The position numbers were made by a program, and so were the translations under genes. From Pueribacillus theae (GTDB taxonomy: Bacteria; Bacillota; Bacilli; Bacillales; UBA6769), in assembly GCF_003097615.1 (NCBI RefSeq), contig NZ_QCZG01000019.1, forward strand, positions 1-64,000: a stretch of DNA of 64,000 bases. Reading direction: 5' to 3'. The notes under the pieces were generated by a model. That model was given only the letters and a program-made list of their open reading frames with translations, made no database searches and had not been told where the DNA came from. Shown in pieces: positions 45,360 through 54,102 of the stretch (the first letter of the stretch is position 1; each line of letters starts with the position of its first letter).

Positions 45360-46739
45360 GTGAGTTTAGCTGCGTTAAGAGATCGAATACAGGGCGCGCG
45401 TTATCCGACTGTCATGAGACCTAGTCCTAAGCCTACTTCAAGGCTTGATACGTTAAAGTCTTTATCGAATCAGGCTAGGACGAAAAAGATCACGCCTAAA
45501 AAGACCGCAACAACTGTTAAATCGGCTCCTAAATCATCAACATCTGGCGCGCCGAACACGCTTCCTTTAAGTTCTGTTTCCCCTCCGATAACGTATACGC
45601 CTATGGTTCCAAAATTCCGAGATATCCCGACATTTGACGCTTCTTATTTCATGCCGAACGATACATTGAAACTGATTAATAAGCTTATGAACGCAAAACC
45701 AAACATGAATGAAAAACAGCTTCAGGAACGGGCTAAGACGCAAACTGAGTTGTTGACAAATCCTCAAATTGAAGCTCTAAGAAGTCAAATCAACGCATTC
45801 AAAAGCTTGATTCCTCAAGCTAGAAAAGATATAGATTCTTCTTATCGAGATTCTCAAGAGCAAATGGTCGATAGCGTTAATAGAACAGTTAGAGAAGCGA
45901 TTCAAGAAGCGCAAAGCCAGCAAGGAGGGATTCGTTCAGGCGTTGCGGTTAAGTTAGCTTCCCAGGCAAGGCAGCAGGCAGCCCCTTTAACAAAAGCAAT
46001 GCACACGGACTATGTAAATACACGTGAACAAGTGTTAGGTGCTTTGCAGATGCAGCAGAAAGAGGCGCAAAATTTATTAAAGTCAATTGAAAAGAATAAG
46101 AAGAATATGACGAAAGAAAATTACAACGCCTTAAAAGACCAAGCCGTTCAGCAATTTAGAGCCGCTCAACAAGCACAGCAACAGTTCCTGCAAGGAATCT
46201 CCCAGATGGAATCTGGAGCAAGATCCAATGCTGCTAGATTTCAGCAGGAATCTGCCGCTGCTTATAATCAATACCAATCGCAAAGCACGGAAAACTACAA
46301 TAGATTTATGGAACAATTGTTTCAACAAAATATGCAGCAAGCTCAGATTGACGAAGCGAATTTAGCGCAAAGTAATTTAAGTCAATGGACGAATTATTTA
46401 ACCGGACCAAGTGTCGAAAATCGTTCAGACGCTTTATCTCTTCTCCAGCAAAACCGTGGAACAATTATTGACGCAATCGGACAAGAAGGATACAACCAAT
46501 TGGAGAACTATATTAAGGATCTTGGACCAAACTGGAAGAACCCCAACTATTCTGCGCCTTATATTACGACTCCAGCTTCTGTAGTTCCGAAAGGATTCTA
46601 CGATAAGGTTGGAAAAACAAAGACTCCTACGATTGGTAACATAGCTTCAAACGTGGCTTGGAATTTAATTAGAACTATTCCTTTTGCGTTAAATCCTGGT
46701 TCCTTGGCTTCAGCAGCAATGAGAAATATAAGGCGGTGA
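45360..46739 (+). CDS. Putative internal virion / ejection protein, 459 aa
   Basis: A Gln/Ala-rich, mostly helical protein with a basic, Ser/Thr/Pro-rich N-terminus (residues 1-85) and long coiled-coil segments (AVQQFRAAQQAQQQFLQGI). It is followed by two more large virion-type proteins, an order that recalls the ejection proteins of P22/T7-like phages. No catalytic motif is seen. The start is GTG 45360 with AAGGAGG. Confidence 0.5.
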   Translation: MSLAALRDRIQGARYPTVMRPSPKPTSRLDTLKSLSNQARTKKITPKKTATTVKSAPKSSTSGAPNTLPLSSVSPPITYTPMVPKFRDIPTFDASYFMPNDTLKLINKLMNAKPNMNEKQLQERAKTQTELLTNPQIEALRSQINAFKSLIPQARKDIDSSYRDSQEQMVDSVNRTVREAIQEAQSQQGGIRSGVAVKLASQARQQAAPLTKAMHTDYVNTREQVLGALQMQQKEAQNLLKSIEKNKKNMTKENYNALKDQAVQQFRAAQQAQQQFLQGISQMESGARSNAARFQQESAAAYNQYQSQSTENYNRFMEQLFQQNMQQAQIDEANLAQSNLSQWTNYLTGPSVENRSDALSLLQQNRGTIIDAIGQEGYNQLENYIKDLGPNWKNPNYSAPYITTPASVVPKGFYDKVGKTKTPTIGNIASNVAWNLIRTIPFALNPGSLASAAMRNIRR

Positions 46740-46744
46740 TTTAA

Positions 46745-48091
46745 TTGCCTAGTTATAAAGAATTAATGCCTAGTTTAAATCCGTTGCAAAATACGATACG
46801 CAAATTAACTGATTTCACTCTTCCTAATCAGGATTTACGAAATTTCAGGGATCGTTCTCGACAAGAAGCAGCGACTGCTACCGCTCCTCAAAGAGAAGCA
46901 CTTCAAGGAACAAGGAGAATACTGGATCAACAAAGAACGCAGCAATTAAATGCTATTCAAAGAAATCGTTCCCTTCTCCCCCAGTGGTTCCAGCAAAATT
47001 TAAAACAAACGGCAAGCCAAGTTAGACAGCAGGAGGCTAAAAGAGGGGTAGCTTCTTCTGGGGTCGGGCTAATGAATATATTACAGGCAGGCCAAGCCCC
47101 TCTCCAGCAGCAGGCACAAGGTCTTCAGGAACTTATTGGGCAGCAAGGGCAAATGGAAGGAAACTATTTGAATCAATTGCTGTCTCAAGTGTTTGGGCCT
47201 CAAAGAGAGTTGGCTGTCCAGCAAGGGGCTGAAGCGACAAAACGTTATCAAACTTATATAAATCAAGCACAGGAATCTCTTTTCCAGGGAAGGGTTCAAG
47301 ATGCAGAACGTCTGCTTAACGAAGCTCAGTTGGAGTACAATGCGCTCATTCAGCAGCAAGAAGGACGTTTACTCCAAGAACAAATGGGATATCAAAAAAT
47401 GCTTACAGAAGAGCAGCAAAGATACGCACAGAATTTACCTGGGTTAGCGACGCAAGGAGTCAAATTATCAGATGCAGCAATCCAAGCGCATCAAATGGCT
47501 TCCCAGTTGGGACTAAGATTAACGAGCGGATATCGGGATCCTAAGAAAAACGCTGCGGTCGGAGGTTCTAAGAAATCGAAGCATATGCAAGGTTTGGCTT
47601 ATGACTTTTCTGGATCGAAAAAAGCAATGGATCAGTTTGCTAAGTGGGCCAAGAGCAGTGGATTGTTTGACCAAGTATTGTGGCAAGTTCCAGGACACTA
47701 TGACCATGTTCATGTTTCTTGGAAAGCTCCAAGCAGCGGAGGTTCTGGAGGGAAAGTTGATGATTGGCTGACACAAGCAATTAGAATTACAGGAGTTCCG
47801 ATGTCATGGCTCCCCCATTTACGAACAATCGCTATGAAAGAGTCGTCTGGAAACCCTAGAGCGATTAACAAATGGGATAGCAACGCTAAACGAGGTACTC
47901 CTTCGAAAGGGCTTATGCAAACGATTGATCCGACTTTCAGCCGTTATAAAATTAAAGGCTATGACGATATTTATAACCCAGTGCATAACGCCATCGCAGC
48001 GATTAATTATATTAAGTCACGCTATGGCACGGTTACGAATGTTCCAGGCATTAAAAGTATGGCTGCTGGAGGGAAATATCGAGGCTATTAA
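46745..48091 (+). CDS. Virion-associated lysin with M15 peptidase and lytic transglycosylase domains
   Basis: A 448-residue protein starting at TTG 46745 (AAGGCGGTGA upstream). Residues 1-235 are Gln-rich helices like those of the preceding gene. Residues about 250-328 form an M15_3/VanY-type D,D-carboxypeptidase or endopeptidase with zinc ligands His280, Asp287 and His323 (SKHMQGLAYDF, YDHVHVSW). Residues about 355-445 form a goose-type lytic transglycosylase with catalytic Glu366 (AMKESSGNP) and GLMQT. It probably cuts the wall locally during DNA entry. Confidence 0.82.
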   Translation: MPSYKELMPSLNPLQNTIRKLTDFTLPNQDLRNFRDRSRQEAATATAPQREALQGTRRILDQQRTQQLNAIQRNRSLLPQWFQQNLKQTASQVRQQEAKRGVASSGVGLMNILQAGQAPLQQQAQGLQELIGQQGQMEGNYLNQLLSQVFGPQRELAVQQGAEATKRYQTYINQAQESLFQGRVQDAERLLNEAQLEYNALIQQQEGRLLQEQMGYQKMLTEEQQRYAQNLPGLATQGVKLSDAAIQAHQMASQLGLRLTSGYRDPKKNAAVGGSKKSKHMQGLAYDFSGSKKAMDQFAKWAKSSGLFDQVLWQVPGHYDHVHVSWKAPSSGGSGGKVDDWLTQAIRITGVPMSWLPHLRTIAMKESSGNPRAINKWDSNAKRGTPSKGLMQTIDPTFSRYKIKGYDDIYNPVHNAIAAINYIKSRYGTVTNVPGIKSMAAGGKYRGY

Positions 48092-48105
48092 AGGAGGTTT
48101 AGCCA

Positions 48106-51100
48106 GTGGTACAGCTTAGGCAACCGGATTTTTCAAATATTAGGAGGCTTGCTTCAACTATGCAAGCCCCTCAATCTTCTTTCCAGCCTATAACCGTTAG
48201 ACGCTTAGGGGAAGATCCTCTCTCCGCTAAAGAATGGAAACAATTGATTGAAAATACGTTTATTGATATGGGAATCACGCCTACCTCCTCCCTTCTTCAA
48301 GAAGATAAACCAACTGATAATCGCTCTAAAACTCAAAAGAGATTAGATACATTAAAAGAACGCTTGGAAAAATCGGGGCATAAGGTTCCTGAGCCTGATT
48401 CTCAAGGCAGACAGGGTTTTGTAGGGAAATTGTTAAACGCTTTAGGCGCACCTGGAGGAGCCGTCACAACTTTAGTTCATGACGCAATTAAAGGAACAAA
48501 CAGATCACCCCTCCAGTCACTTAAAAAAGGCTTTACAGGAGAAGATCGTAAAATAGGCTCCGATATTCTTGACGAGCTTGGCGTTAAAAACAAGGTCGCA
48601 AAAGGAGTCGGAGGGTTCTTAGCCGATGTTGTGTTAGACCCTACAACTTACTTAGGTGTCGGGCTTGCCAAGAACGTTGGTACGAAGGCTACAGAAACGG
48701 CTGCCAAAAAAGCGTTGGCTAAACACGGTCAAAAAGCTTCATCGAAGGAGTTACAGAAGATTATTGAACATGCAGTAGGCCCTGCTTCGAGAGGGGCTTC
48801 TTCTACTGCTGATCCTAGAATTGCTGCGGTCGCAAGGGAAATGGGCAGGCCTGTAAAAGTAAGGGCTAGAACGGATGGAAGATCGCCCATTTATGAACTT
48901 GGAGACGTTGCTCCCAACCTTCCAAGACAAATTAATTTAGAAGTCGGTATTCCTTTTACGAATGTTTCAAAACAGATCGCAGATCTTACTCCTGCTTTCA
49001 GGAAAGCTGGGGAAGCTTTTCGTAAAATGCCTACTTCAAATAACCCGATTATTCGTTCAATCGGACAGCTAGGTTCAAGAACGGGAAGCACGGTAAGGAA
49101 TATGTTCGCTTCTTATAATCTCCCTAGTAATGTCGCTAATTTGTTCAGACAACGGCAAATGAAGATTAATGCTGGGTCAAAAATTGGGGTGCAAACGGGA
49201 ATAAAGATTGATCAGATGATAGGCAGGTATAAAGGTAACGAGGAATTACATCGTGCAATTGCCATGTCGATTGAAAATCCTAGCCGAACAAGCCAATTAC
49301 TCCATTCCCTTCCATCAGAACAAAGAAATTCAGTTCAAGCTGCAATGAACTTAGCTAAAAAAGAATTAGACGAAATTGCGAAACGTGAAGTAGCTGCTGG
49401 CGTAATGGACGCTGATAAAGTAAGGGACTTTTACTTCTCTCACCTTCTTTCTGGAGATAAACGAGCATTAGACGAAGCGAGGAGAACGCTATCTTCTACA
49501 CAGCCTAACCAATTACGGTCAATCGGCACTTTCCAACAAGCAAGAACGATGGAAACATTAGAGGAGTTGGAAAAGTTTGTCGAAATGTTCAATCGCTCGA
49601 ATCCTGGATTAAAGGATATTGAAGTGAACTACAATATTGGTCAAGTTGTTGCAACTCGCAGAATTGCGTCTGAAACATTAATTCAAAATAAAAAGCTTGT
49701 CGATAACATCAAGAAATTGGGAACTGATTATGTACGTCCTTTAAAGAAAAACAGTATCCCAGATCCAGGCTTTACGAAACTGGAAGGAGTTAGTAAAGAC
49801 TTAGAAAACTTCGCCATTAGTAACGATGTCGCTAAGTTTTTGCAGGAATGGAACAATATCACAAAACCAGGCGGATCTTTAAATAATCTTGTTGAAATTT
49901 GGGATACTGCTATGCGGATATTCAAAACTTCAGCAACAGCGACTCCTGGGTTCCACGTTCGTAACTTCTTGGGGTCAATATGGAATAACTGGATAATGGG
50001 CGTAAAAAACCCAAGAGATTATATCAATGCTGCGGATATGATTTTAGTTGGAAAAGCAAGACGGCTTGATAAAAATATGGAAGCAATTAACCGCATTCGT
50101 ATTGATTTACCTAACGGTCATTCTTTATCTGGAGAAGAGATATTGAGGCTTGCAAATCAATATGATCTTCTTCATGCAGGCTGGATGGGTGATTTAGGCT
50201 CTATGTCTGTAAAAGAGATTGGAAAAAGTTCTGGACTAAGAAAAGCTGCAAGGCTCGGTCATGTGAGAGAGTTTGGTGAAGCGTCTGAGGACGTGGCAAG
50301 GCTTGCTGGATTTATGGATCAATTAAGAAAAACAGGCGATCCTTACGCTTCTGCCTTAAACGTAAAGAAACATTTATTCGATTACTCTGAGCTGTCAAAC
50401 TTTGAAAAGAAATGGCTACGAAGAGTTATTCCTTTCTATACGTGGAGCCGTAAAAATATCCCTCTCCAGTTAGAGGCGTTAATTACTCGTCCTGGAATGT
50501 ATACAGGGCTAGCCCATGCTCAAGATGAAGGTGCGGAGTTTTCTGGAATTGACATCGAAGAAATGCCTGATTGGTTGGCTAATTCCGCGATGGTTCCTTT
50601 AGGGAATACGGAAGAAGGATATACTAGGTATCTTAACCAATTCGCCCTTCCAGCGAACGATATTATGGAGATTTTACGAGGAGCAAGCAGTCCTCAAGAT
50701 TTCTTGAAATATATGATGCAGCAGACGGCTCCGTTCGTAAGAGGCCCAATCGAATACTCACAAAACAAGCAATTCTTTACTGGGCAGCCGATAGACAGAG
50801 ACGCTGAATTATCTGGAGAGAATGTAAGCGGTGAAGCATTTATTAATTACCTCTTCCAGCAAAGCGGTTTACCGTATAACTTGTATCGCTCATTAACCGA
50901 TTCAAGAGAAATAACGGATGTCGTAAACCCTCCGAACCCTGAAGATGCTAGACCGGAAGACGCATTTATCGCACGTAACTTAGCTCCGTTCGATCCGAAA
51001 GAACCGTTAGGGTTTGCCGGAATGTTCGGGGAGTATAACCCAGAATACTGGTTGGAGGAAGCTCTTCCATACCGACACGCCCAGCAACTCCAAGGAGAAA

Positions 51101-51270
51101 TACGCAGGCTAACGAGAAAAGGCGAAACAGTGTATACGAAAACGGAGATTGATCAAGCAGAAGAACTTGGCTTAACTCCTGAACAAGTGCGTTTGTTTAG
51201 ACAGTTGCTCGATGATATGGGCGAACGAAAAACGAAGAAAAACATCCTTGAATTAGCGGAAAATCAGTAA
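48106..51270 (+). CDS. Large putative internal virion / ejection protein, 1054 aa
   Basis: The largest gene of the window, with GTG 48106 after AAAGGAGG. The product is predominantly helical with a Gly-rich amphipathic region (residues about 105-200, GKLLNALGAPGGAVTTLVHDA, VGGFLADVVLDPTTYLGVG) and no tape-measure-like repeat. Its size and last position in the rightward block, after a virion lysin, fit a T7 gp16/P22-type DNA ejection protein. No enzymatic motif recognised. Confidence 0.5.
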   Translation: MVQLRQPDFSNIRRLASTMQAPQSSFQPITVRRLGEDPLSAKEWKQLIENTFIDMGITPTSSLLQEDKPTDNRSKTQKRLDTLKERLEKSGHKVPEPDSQGRQGFVGKLLNALGAPGGAVTTLVHDAIKGTNRSPLQSLKKGFTGEDRKIGSDILDELGVKNKVAKGVGGFLADVVLDPTTYLGVGLAKNVGTKATETAAKKALAKHGQKASSKELQKIIEHAVGPASRGASSTADPRIAAVAREMGRPVKVRARTDGRSPIYELGDVAPNLPRQINLEVGIPFTNVSKQIADLTPAFRKAGEAFRKMPTSNNPIIRSIGQLGSRTGSTVRNMFASYNLPSNVANLFRQRQMKINAGSKIGVQTGIKIDQMIGRYKGNEELHRAIAMSIENPSRTSQLLHSLPSEQRNSVQAAMNLAKKELDEIAKREVAAGVMDADKVRDFYFSHLLSGDKRALDEARRTLSSTQPNQLRSIGTFQQARTMETLEELEKFVEMFNRSNPGLKDIEVNYNIGQVVATRRIASETLIQNKKLVDNIKKLGTDYVRPLKKNSIPDPGFTKLEGVSKDLENFAISNDVAKFLQEWNNITKPGGSLNNLVEIWDTAMRIFKTSATATPGFHVRNFLGSIWNNWIMGVKNPRDYINAADMILVGKARRLDKNMEAINRIRIDLPNGHSLSGEEILRLANQYDLLHAGWMGDLGSMSVKEIGKSSGLRKAARLGHVREFGEASEDVARLAGFMDQLRKTGDPYASALNVKKHLFDYSELSNFEKKWLRRVIPFYTWSRKNIPLQLEALITRPGMYTGLAHAQDEGAEFSGIDIEEMPDWLANSAMVPLGNTEEGYTRYLNQFALPANDIMEILRGASSPQDFLKYMMQQTAPFVRGPIEYSQNKQFFTGQPIDRDAELSGENVSGEAFINYLFQQSGLPYNLYRSLTDSREITDVVNPPNPEDARPEDAFIARNLAPFDPKEPLGFAGMFGEYNPEYWLEEALPYRHAQQLQGEIRRLTRKGETVYTKTEIDQAEELGLTPEQVRLFRQLLDDMGERKTKKNILELAENQ

Positions 51271-51285
51271 TTTATGTAAAAATTG

Positions 51286-51320
51286 ACCCCTTAAAATTGC
51301 TTTTAAGGGGTTTGTTTTTT
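51286..51320. terminator. Convergence terminator between structural and replication blocks
   Basis: ACCCCTTAAAA-TTGC-TTTTAAGGGGT is a perfect 11-bp stem with a 4-base loop, followed by TTGTTTTTT on the plus strand and CAATTTTTAC on the minus strand. It closes both the rightward and leftward phage transcription units. Confidence 0.92.
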
Positions 51321-51333
51321 GCTCCGAATGGTA

Positions 51334-51648
51334 TTATACCTGTTCTTTTTGTTTGATCGGTAGCGGAAAGTTGCCTTCAAGTACCATTAGTCCAAGTATG
51401 GCGTATCCAGCCATATCTCTTAACGTGTCCTCAACACTTTCATCCACTTCAGGCTCGGATTTAAGCTGCGTTAGATTGATAAGCCGTTCCAGTTTATCTG
51501 ATATACGAATTACGATTCCGTCCATTCCAAATCGTGAAATAGCGTTCGGCCCGTAATCAATTTGTTTTCGAATCAGTGTGTCAGCGAGTTCAGTAATATG
51601 ATCCATTACGGCATCTTGGAAATATTTAGTCTGCTTTCTTCTCGACAT
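51334..51648 (-). CDS. Phage protein resembling nucleotide-modification-associated domain (Nmad1/DUF1599-like)
   Basis: A 104-residue protein with the segment IDYGPNAISRFGMDGIVIRISDKLERLINL, which matches my recollection of Nmad1-type phage proteins, followed by DTLRDMAGYAILGLMVLEGN. Such domains are found near DNA-base modification genes, but their activity is not defined. It overlaps the next upstream gene by 23 bp and has GAGGAGG upstream. Confidence 0.55.
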   Translation of the reverse strand: MSRRKQTKYFQDAVMDHITELADTLIRKQIDYGPNAISRFGMDGIVIRISDKLERLINLTQLKSEPEVDESVEDTLRDMAGYAILGLMVLEGNFPLPIKQKEQV

Positions 51649-51814
51649 CTTCAGTTTCCTCCTCTTCTTTTGTAAGGGTTGTTTGATCGTTAAACAACGT
51701 GATTTTGGCTAATTCCAACACTCCGACGGCTTCTACAAATGTCGGATTTCCAACTGCATTTACATCAAACTTCTTGTTCTCATGATCCCATGTGATGACT
51801 AAATGCTTTTCCAC
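51626..51814 (-). CDS. Phage hypothetical protein, 62 aa
   Basis: Small acidic protein starting at GTG 51814 with GAGGAGGG upstream. It ends in an acidic tail (KEEEETEDVEKK). No family recognised. It is part of a tightly packed leftward operon. Confidence 0.6.
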   Translation of the reverse strand: MEKHLVITWDHENKKFDVNAVGNPTFVEAVGVLELAKITLFNDQTTLTKEEEETEDVEKKAD

Positions 51815-51825
51815 TTTAACCCTCC

Positions 51826-52032
51826 TCAGTAATCTTTGGGTACGGTAAATTCAACTTTCTTTTTCTCATAGTATTCAATTTTAAATTCTAGGTTTTCTTG
51901 TCTAAATTTGCCGAAAGTAACTTCGATACCGCCTTCAAAGATTAACGTAATGATTCCCTGTCCGACACGTATTTCTTCAACTTTCTTTCCTCCAATTCTT
52001 CTTTCAAGCGCGTCATGAAGGTATAAAGACAT
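51826..52032 (-). CDS. Phage hypothetical protein, 68 aa
   Basis: Small protein with an alternating hydrophobic pattern (IRVGQGIITLIFEGGIEVTF) suggesting a beta fold. ATG 52032 follows GTGAGGAGGG. It lies 13 bp from the RuvC-like gene. No function assigned. Confidence 0.6.
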   Translation of the reverse strand: MSLYLHDALERRIGGKKVEEIRVGQGIITLIFEGGIEVTFGKFRQENLEFKIEYYEKKKVEFTVPKDY

Positions 52033-52044
52033 GTAATTCCCTCC

Positions 52045-52482
52045 TCACTTTCCGAAACGTACTCTATACAGACCGTGCCGTATTGCGTCTCTTGCGTGGC
52101 CGTTCGTAACATAGACGTTCATTTTACGGAGCCGTTCATCTGGGAAAGGCTGCTTGTTCGATGCAGGCTGCATGATTACGGGAAGTTCTCTATTCCATGC
52201 CCAGTGTTTTAATACTCCAATGATTTCGGGTGTTTCAAAGTCGCTCCAGAATTGCTGTTTCGCTTTCCACGGGTAAAGCCTAAATGATTCAATCACTAAT
52301 TCATCTGGAGAGTAATAATCTATTAAATAAAACATTCTCTCTATCGCTTCCGGAATATTCATAAAAACTCCTGAAAGATGAAGCTCTTCGCCCTCAAAAA
52401 ATGCGAATCCGTTGCTTTTCCCAGGATCAATCGCTACGATTCGCTTATGATTTTCCTGTACTCCCGAAGCCGCCTTCACCAC
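52045..52482 (-). CDS. RuvC-like Holliday junction resolvase / RNase H-fold nuclease
   Basis: About 145 residues with the RuvC pattern: first acid in RIVAIDPGKSNGFAFF, second in DELVIESFRL, and the C-terminal acid in NGHARDAIRHGLYRV. It likely resolves branched replication or recombination intermediates before packaging. The N-terminus overlaps dut by 38-44 bp; GTG 52482 is preferred because AAAAGGAA is correctly spaced, GTG 52488 and 52479 are alternatives. Confidence 0.75.
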   Translation of the reverse strand: MVKAASGVQENHKRIVAIDPGKSNGFAFFEGEELHLSGVFMNIPEAIERMFYLIDYYSPDELVIESFRLYPWKAKQQFWSDFETPEIIGVLKHWAWNRELPVIMQPASNKQPFPDERLRKMNVYVTNGHARDAIRHGLYRVRFGK

Positions 52483-52873
52483 GTTCACTTCCTTTTAGCT
52501 GTTTCACGTATTCCACATTGACTGGCTGTAGCGGGACGATTAGCATTTGCGCTACTCTGTCTCCAGCGAATACGGTCTGGTTTCCAGACAACGAAACCAT
52601 AATCAGGCCAACCTCTCCCCGGTAACCACTGTCAATTACGCCTACCGAGTTAGCGAGCGTGATTCCTTTCATTCCCAGGCTGGAACGAATCATGACAAGA
52701 CCGACATGGTTTTTCGGGATTTCAACAAAGACATTTGTTTTGACTAATTTTGGCTTTCCTTCAATCAATGTCACTTCTTCTTTTGCCCTTAAATCGAATC
52801 CTGCGTCATCATCATGCTGCCTCTCGAAATCTTCGGGTTTTGCTTTTACTCGTAATCTTCTAGCTTTGCTCAT
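52445..52873 (-). CDS. dut: dUTPase
   Basis: A 142-residue trimeric dUTP pyrophosphatase that keeps dUTP low and supplies dUMP for thymidylate synthesis. All five family motifs are present: DDAGFDLRA, RSSLGMKG, NSVGVIDSGYRGE, GDRVAQMLI and the C-terminal GGFGSTGK. It sits in a nucleotide-metabolism cluster with thyX and a class II ribonucleotide reductase. Confidence 0.95.
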   Translation of the reverse strand: MSKARRLRVKAKPEDFERQHDDDAGFDLRAKEEVTLIEGKPKLVKTNVFVEIPKNHVGLVMIRSSLGMKGITLANSVGVIDSGYRGEVGLIMVSLSGNQTVFAGDRVAQMLIVPLQPVNVEYVKQLKGSERGEGGFGSTGKS

Positions 52874-52888
52874 ATTTCATTCCTCCTA

Positions 52889-52981
52889 TTAATCTTCTAA
52901 TTTAAAAGTTGAGTACAAAACAAACCAAGCCATCGCTATAACAATGATTAATTTAATAATGAATTCCATTGCTTGAGCCAA
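52889..52981 (-). CDS. Small single-pass membrane peptide, 30 aa
   Basis: Too short for automated calls: TTG 52981 with AGGGGGAAATAAG upstream starts a 30-residue peptide with one helix (FIIKLIIVIAMAWFVLYSTF) and an acidic end (KLED). ATG 52969 is an alternative start. It lies between dam and dut in the operon, with AGGAGGA directly after. Function unknown. Confidence 0.5.
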   Translation of the reverse strand: MAQAMEFIIKLIIVIAMAWFVLYSTFKLED

Positions 52982-52982
52982 C

Positions 52983-53414
52983 TTATTTCCCCCTGTCATA
53001 AATAACGACCATACTTGGAAAGGGGGCTGAATTTTTTGCTCCTCCGAATTTCAGCCTTCCTTTGATAAATCGAATGGCTGCATTTCCGTAAATATAGTCG
53101 TGAAACCAACGGGTATCTGTTCTAGCTGGAAGAAGGCATACGACTGTCGTACCTTTAAGGGATTCTTCGTAAGCTTTCCTTACCCAGTCTTTGATTTCTC
53201 TCCCGTATGGGGGATTCATAAAAACGGTTTCCCCACTCCAATCTTGCAAAAGTCCGTTGTCCTCTTTGGTAAAGTATTTGTCGCATTTTGCGTTCGTATG
53301 GCTGGCGCACGGGTCTAGGGTGAAGTTAAATTCTTTATCCAGTTCGTCAAAAAAGTCTTGTGGAGTTTCCCAGTCAGATGATCGGCTTGAGAAATGAACC
53401 GCCAGTTTACTCAT
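52983..53414 (-). CDS. Phage DNA N6-adenine methyltransferase (Dam-like)
   Basis: A 143-residue methylase of the phage Dam family with WETPQDFFDELDKEFNFTLD at the N-terminus, catalytic NPPYGREI, and TRWFHDYIYGNA downstream. Phage members of this group often methylate GATC, which could shield the prophage from the GATC-type restriction system predicted in this chromosome. It overlaps thyX by 8 bp. Confidence 0.88.
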   Translation of the reverse strand: MSKLAVHFSSRSSDWETPQDFFDELDKEFNFTLDPCASHTNAKCDKYFTKEDNGLLQDWSGETVFMNPPYGREIKDWVRKAYEESLKGTTVVCLLPARTDTRWFHDYIYGNAAIRFIKGRLKFGGAKNSAPFPSMVVIYDRGK

Positions 53415-54102
53415 GTTGCTTCACCAACGCTTTTACGGATTCTGGGAAGTGTGGTTCGACTAATTCATAGACCCCTTTGGCGTATTGAGTAATTTCGTTC
53501 TGTGCGTCAGATGCTAAACGCTCGTTTAGGAAGTGGCAAATGCTCTGTAGTGATGCTGTCCACCTCCAGCGAACATACAGACTGTAGGCAGGGAGGAAAA
53601 GGCGTGCTTGCTCTGCGCATATACCTTGTTCAATGGCAAAGTTATATAATGCTTCTCCCTTTCTAATGTGATTTTCCATTTCGTTCATAAGCATGTTTCC
53701 AATTAACGGGTCAACGGGTTTTCCTGATCCTTGTTTGGAGTTTTCTGGAGCAGAACGCCACTCCTCTTTTCCAGGAACATAGAATGTCGGTTCTTCAGTA
53801 ATATACCTTCTGCTCGATTCGTTCCATCCGTCCATAGCGTGATCGCTTCCGACGATATATTTAAACCATTGCCTAGCTACCATCAGGGGCGCGTATATTT
53901 CAAAAGAAGCGAAGGCGTGGCGAAAGGGGCTGGTATGCCCTTCCCTAGCCAAAAATTGAATGAGACGCTTATCTCTGTCGTCTATCCTTCCGCTTTCTTT
54001 GTCGAAAGAAACTCTTGCAGCATTGACTACGCTCAAATCAGATCCCATTGGCTCAATCAAACGGACATACCCTTTATCTAAAACCGTTATTTTATTGGAC
54101 AT
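53407..54102 (-). CDS. thyX: Flavin-dependent thymidylate synthase ThyX
   Basis: Makes dTMP from dUMP using FAD and methylenetetrahydrofolate. The 231-residue product has the early AREGHTSPFRHAFASFEI, the modified signature beginning ARQWFKY and ending NESSRRYI (dUMP/FAD site), and the C-terminal LRWRWTASL-type YVRWRWTASLQSICHFL. It overlaps the ribonucleotide reductase gene by 16 bp, so their synthesis is likely coupled. Confidence 0.95.
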   Translation of the reverse strand: MSNKITVLDKGYVRLIEPMGSDLSVVNAARVSFDKESGRIDDRDKRLIQFLAREGHTSPFRHAFASFEIYAPLMVARQWFKYIVGSDHAMDGWNESSRRYITEEPTFYVPGKEEWRSAPENSKQGSGKPVDPLIGNMLMNEMENHIRKGEALYNFAIEQGICAEQARLFLPAYSLYVRWRWTASLQSICHFLNERLASDAQNEITQYAKGVYELVEPHFPESVKALVKQHE

